This document shows, in pieces, positions 62,829-64,000 of a DNA stretch of 64,000 nucleotides. The notes beneath the pieces are model-generated. The model worked only from the letters and a program-made list of their open reading frames with translations. It did not search any database and had not been told where the DNA came from. Position 1 is the first letter of the stretch, and each line of letters starts with the position of its first letter. A program made the position numbers and the translations under genes. The stretch is taken from NCBI GenBank assembly GCA_035328405.1, contig DAOLIT010000004.1:49415-113414 (forward strand), read 5' to 3'. This DNA is from JAEUKA01 sp035328405 (GTDB taxonomy: Bacteria > Myxococcota_A > Polyangia > Palsa-1104 > JAEUJZ01).

Positions 62829-64000
62829 CTACCGAGGCAACACCCGAGCCAACAAAATCGACAAAACAATCGCCAGCGCCAGCAACGCCCACCACCAAAA
62901 CTCTCCTCGTGGGGCTGGTGGTTTTTCACGAACGACCGGTGCGACCCTTTTTTCCGGTTTTTCCGGCAACAGGGCCGTACGTTCTGGATTTTCCGCTTGC
63001 TGCAAAGTCAACAGCGCCGGTTGTTTCACAGCCATGCCGGGGGACGATTGGTAATCCGTTTTGATGATTTCCATCGGCTCCCAGATTTGACTGCTGTGGG
63101 CCGCATTTTTGATGCTCCCGCCCGGTGTGCGAATGAGCGTCGCCGCTTCCGCCAAACGCTGCGCAGACGAGTCGGAATCCGACGATTCAGCGACCTTTTC
63201 TATCGGCGCAGCCTGTTCCGCCGGTTGCGCGATGACCTCAGCCACGAGCGCCTGAAGCCGACCCGGTTTCACCGAAAGCCCCTGCGACGGTGACGGCTCA
63301 CCGAGCGATTCTGGCGCAGAAACGGTTTGCGCGTGAGGATTTGGCCCCGACGCGGCCACCTCGCCACTCATTTTCGCCGGTTCTAATCGATATCGGCCTG
63401 ACTCAATCGGCACCCGCCCGGTGTCGCCCATGAAACGGCTCGATTCGGCAAAAAACGCCGGATCGATCACGCGACCGTCTTGCCCAAACGAATCCGGCCC
63501 GGCCCAGAGCAGCCGCCGCAACATGTCCGCGACCTGCGCCATCGTCGGTCGCTCGCTCGGTTCCTTCGCCAGCATCCTGAGCACAATCTCGATGAGAGGC
63601 ACCGGCAAATTCGGCACAAAATCCGACAGCCGCGGCGGCGGTTGCAACATGTGCATCGCCAAATAGTCGCCGGGCTCTGCGGCAACAAACGGCGCGCGGC
63701 CCGCCAGCATCTCGAACAAAATCACACCGAGCGAATACACATCCACTGGGGCCCCGATGCCTTTGCTGCCTCGACACTGCTCGGGAGACATGTAGGCCGG
63801 TGTACCCATGATGTAGTTAAGTTGCGTACGGACGGCTCCTCGGTATTCGTCGGCCATTTTGGCGATACCAAAATCGAGCAATTTGATTCGCTCGCCGCCG
63901 GGTGCCTCGCTGTCGGGAACCAAGAAAATGTTGTCCGGTTTCAGATCGCGGTGAACGATCTGCTTTTCGTGTGCCGCAGCCAGTGCCGACGCCATTTGGC
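62829..64000 (-). CDS. Transmembrane Ser/Thr protein kinase (5' partial)
   Basis: The frame continues past the right window edge, so the N-lobe and start are missing; the Met codon at 63993-63995 is internal. Visible: HRDLKPDN with catalytic Asp, LLDFGIAKMAD (DFG), GTPAYMSPEQ, VDVYSLGVILFEMLAG and a C-lobe end (LAKEPSERPTMAQVADML), all intact, so active. Then a ~190-residue Ser/Glu/Pro-rich linker, a basic motif (REKPPAPRG) and a C-terminal TM helix WWWALLALAIVLSILLARVL with four trailing residues: a tail-anchored kinase with essentially no extracytoplasmic domain. The gene is in the same direction as korA and ends 116 nt before it. Confidence 0.9.
   Translation of the reverse strand, partial: QMASALAAAHEKQIVHRDLKPDNIFLVPDSEAPGGERIKLLDFGIAKMADEYRGAVRTQLNYIMGTPAYMSPEQCRGSKGIGAPVDVYSLGVILFEMLAGRAPFVAAEPGDYLAMHMLQPPPRLSDFVPNLPVPLIEIVLRMLAKEPSERPTMAQVADMLRRLLWAGPDSFGQDGRVIDPAFFAESSRFMGDTGRVPIESGRYRLEPAKMSGEVAASGPNPHAQTVSAPESLGEPSPSQGLSVKPGRLQALVAEVIAQPAEQAAPIEKVAESSDSDSSAQRLAEAATLIRTPGGSIKNAAHSSQIWEPMEIIKTDYQSSPGMAVKQPALLTLQQAENPERTALLPEKPEKRVAPVVREKPPAPRGEFWWWALLALAIVLSILLARVLPR

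Overview
This 64 kb window is chromosomal DNA that looks like Myxococcota or a close relative among the former Deltaproteobacteria. The lineage signs are a MYXO-CTERM-like tail, an AgmX/PglI-type C-terminal domain, several Ser/Thr kinases and FHA proteins, very large TPR proteins, an OmpA protein with thrombospondin type 3 repeats and a fused membrane/spermidine-synthase-like protein. Base composition looks moderate for that phylum (not computed). I see no tRNA, rRNA, CRISPR array, insertion sequence or prophage. Genes are packed tightly, with many ATGA overlaps.

Layout. 1-1079: end of an OmpA/TSP3 outer membrane protein. 1205-6781: a tightly coupled five-gene operon of uncharacterised type: a membrane-anchored propeller protein with a DUF4145-like cytoplasmic head, an ECF-sigma-like protein, two unknown proteins, and a Lon-type (S16) peptidase domain joined to helical repeats. 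6896-11272: an APC permease, then rho and a DUF2079 membrane protein. 11280-22943: a divergent pair, an FHA-kinase-pseudokinase protein and a 2743-residue TPR protein. 22968-29740 (minus): a cell-wall hydrolase, a spermidine-synthase-like membrane protein and a secreted alpha/beta-hydrolase-like protein. 29902-38448: polysaccharide genes (Wzy-like polymerase, GH15-like enzyme, OM barrel, priming glycosyltransferase) with miaB between them. 38512-42399: an OM barrel, an AgmX/PglI protein and a double receiver-like protein. 42626-46238: a kinase and two zinc-ribbon/FHA proteins. 46263-51947: recQ, hrpB and an EamA transporter. 51952-57051 (minus): a TPR protein and a 982-residue fusion of a CRP-like domain, four 4Fe-4S motifs and a di-heme-type membrane domain. 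57271-59701: ruvB and an unknown gene. 59762-62712 (minus): korA-korB. 62829-64000 (minus): the end of another Ser/Thr kinase.

How the parts fit. Much of the window concerns signal transduction by phosphorylation (three active-looking kinases, one pseudokinase domain, five FHA domains) and the cell envelope. The two best candidates for undescribed biology are the sigma-like/S16-peptidase operon (1205-6781) and the CRP-like/ferredoxin/cytochrome b fusion (54103-57051). A recurring extended -10 element, GTGATAnnnTG, lies before several genes. Two genes (start codons at 25031 minus and 33049 plus) appear to be transcribed from their own start codon and to lack a ribosome binding site, so leaderless messages are likely. 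All functional calls come from reading motifs; no database search was run.
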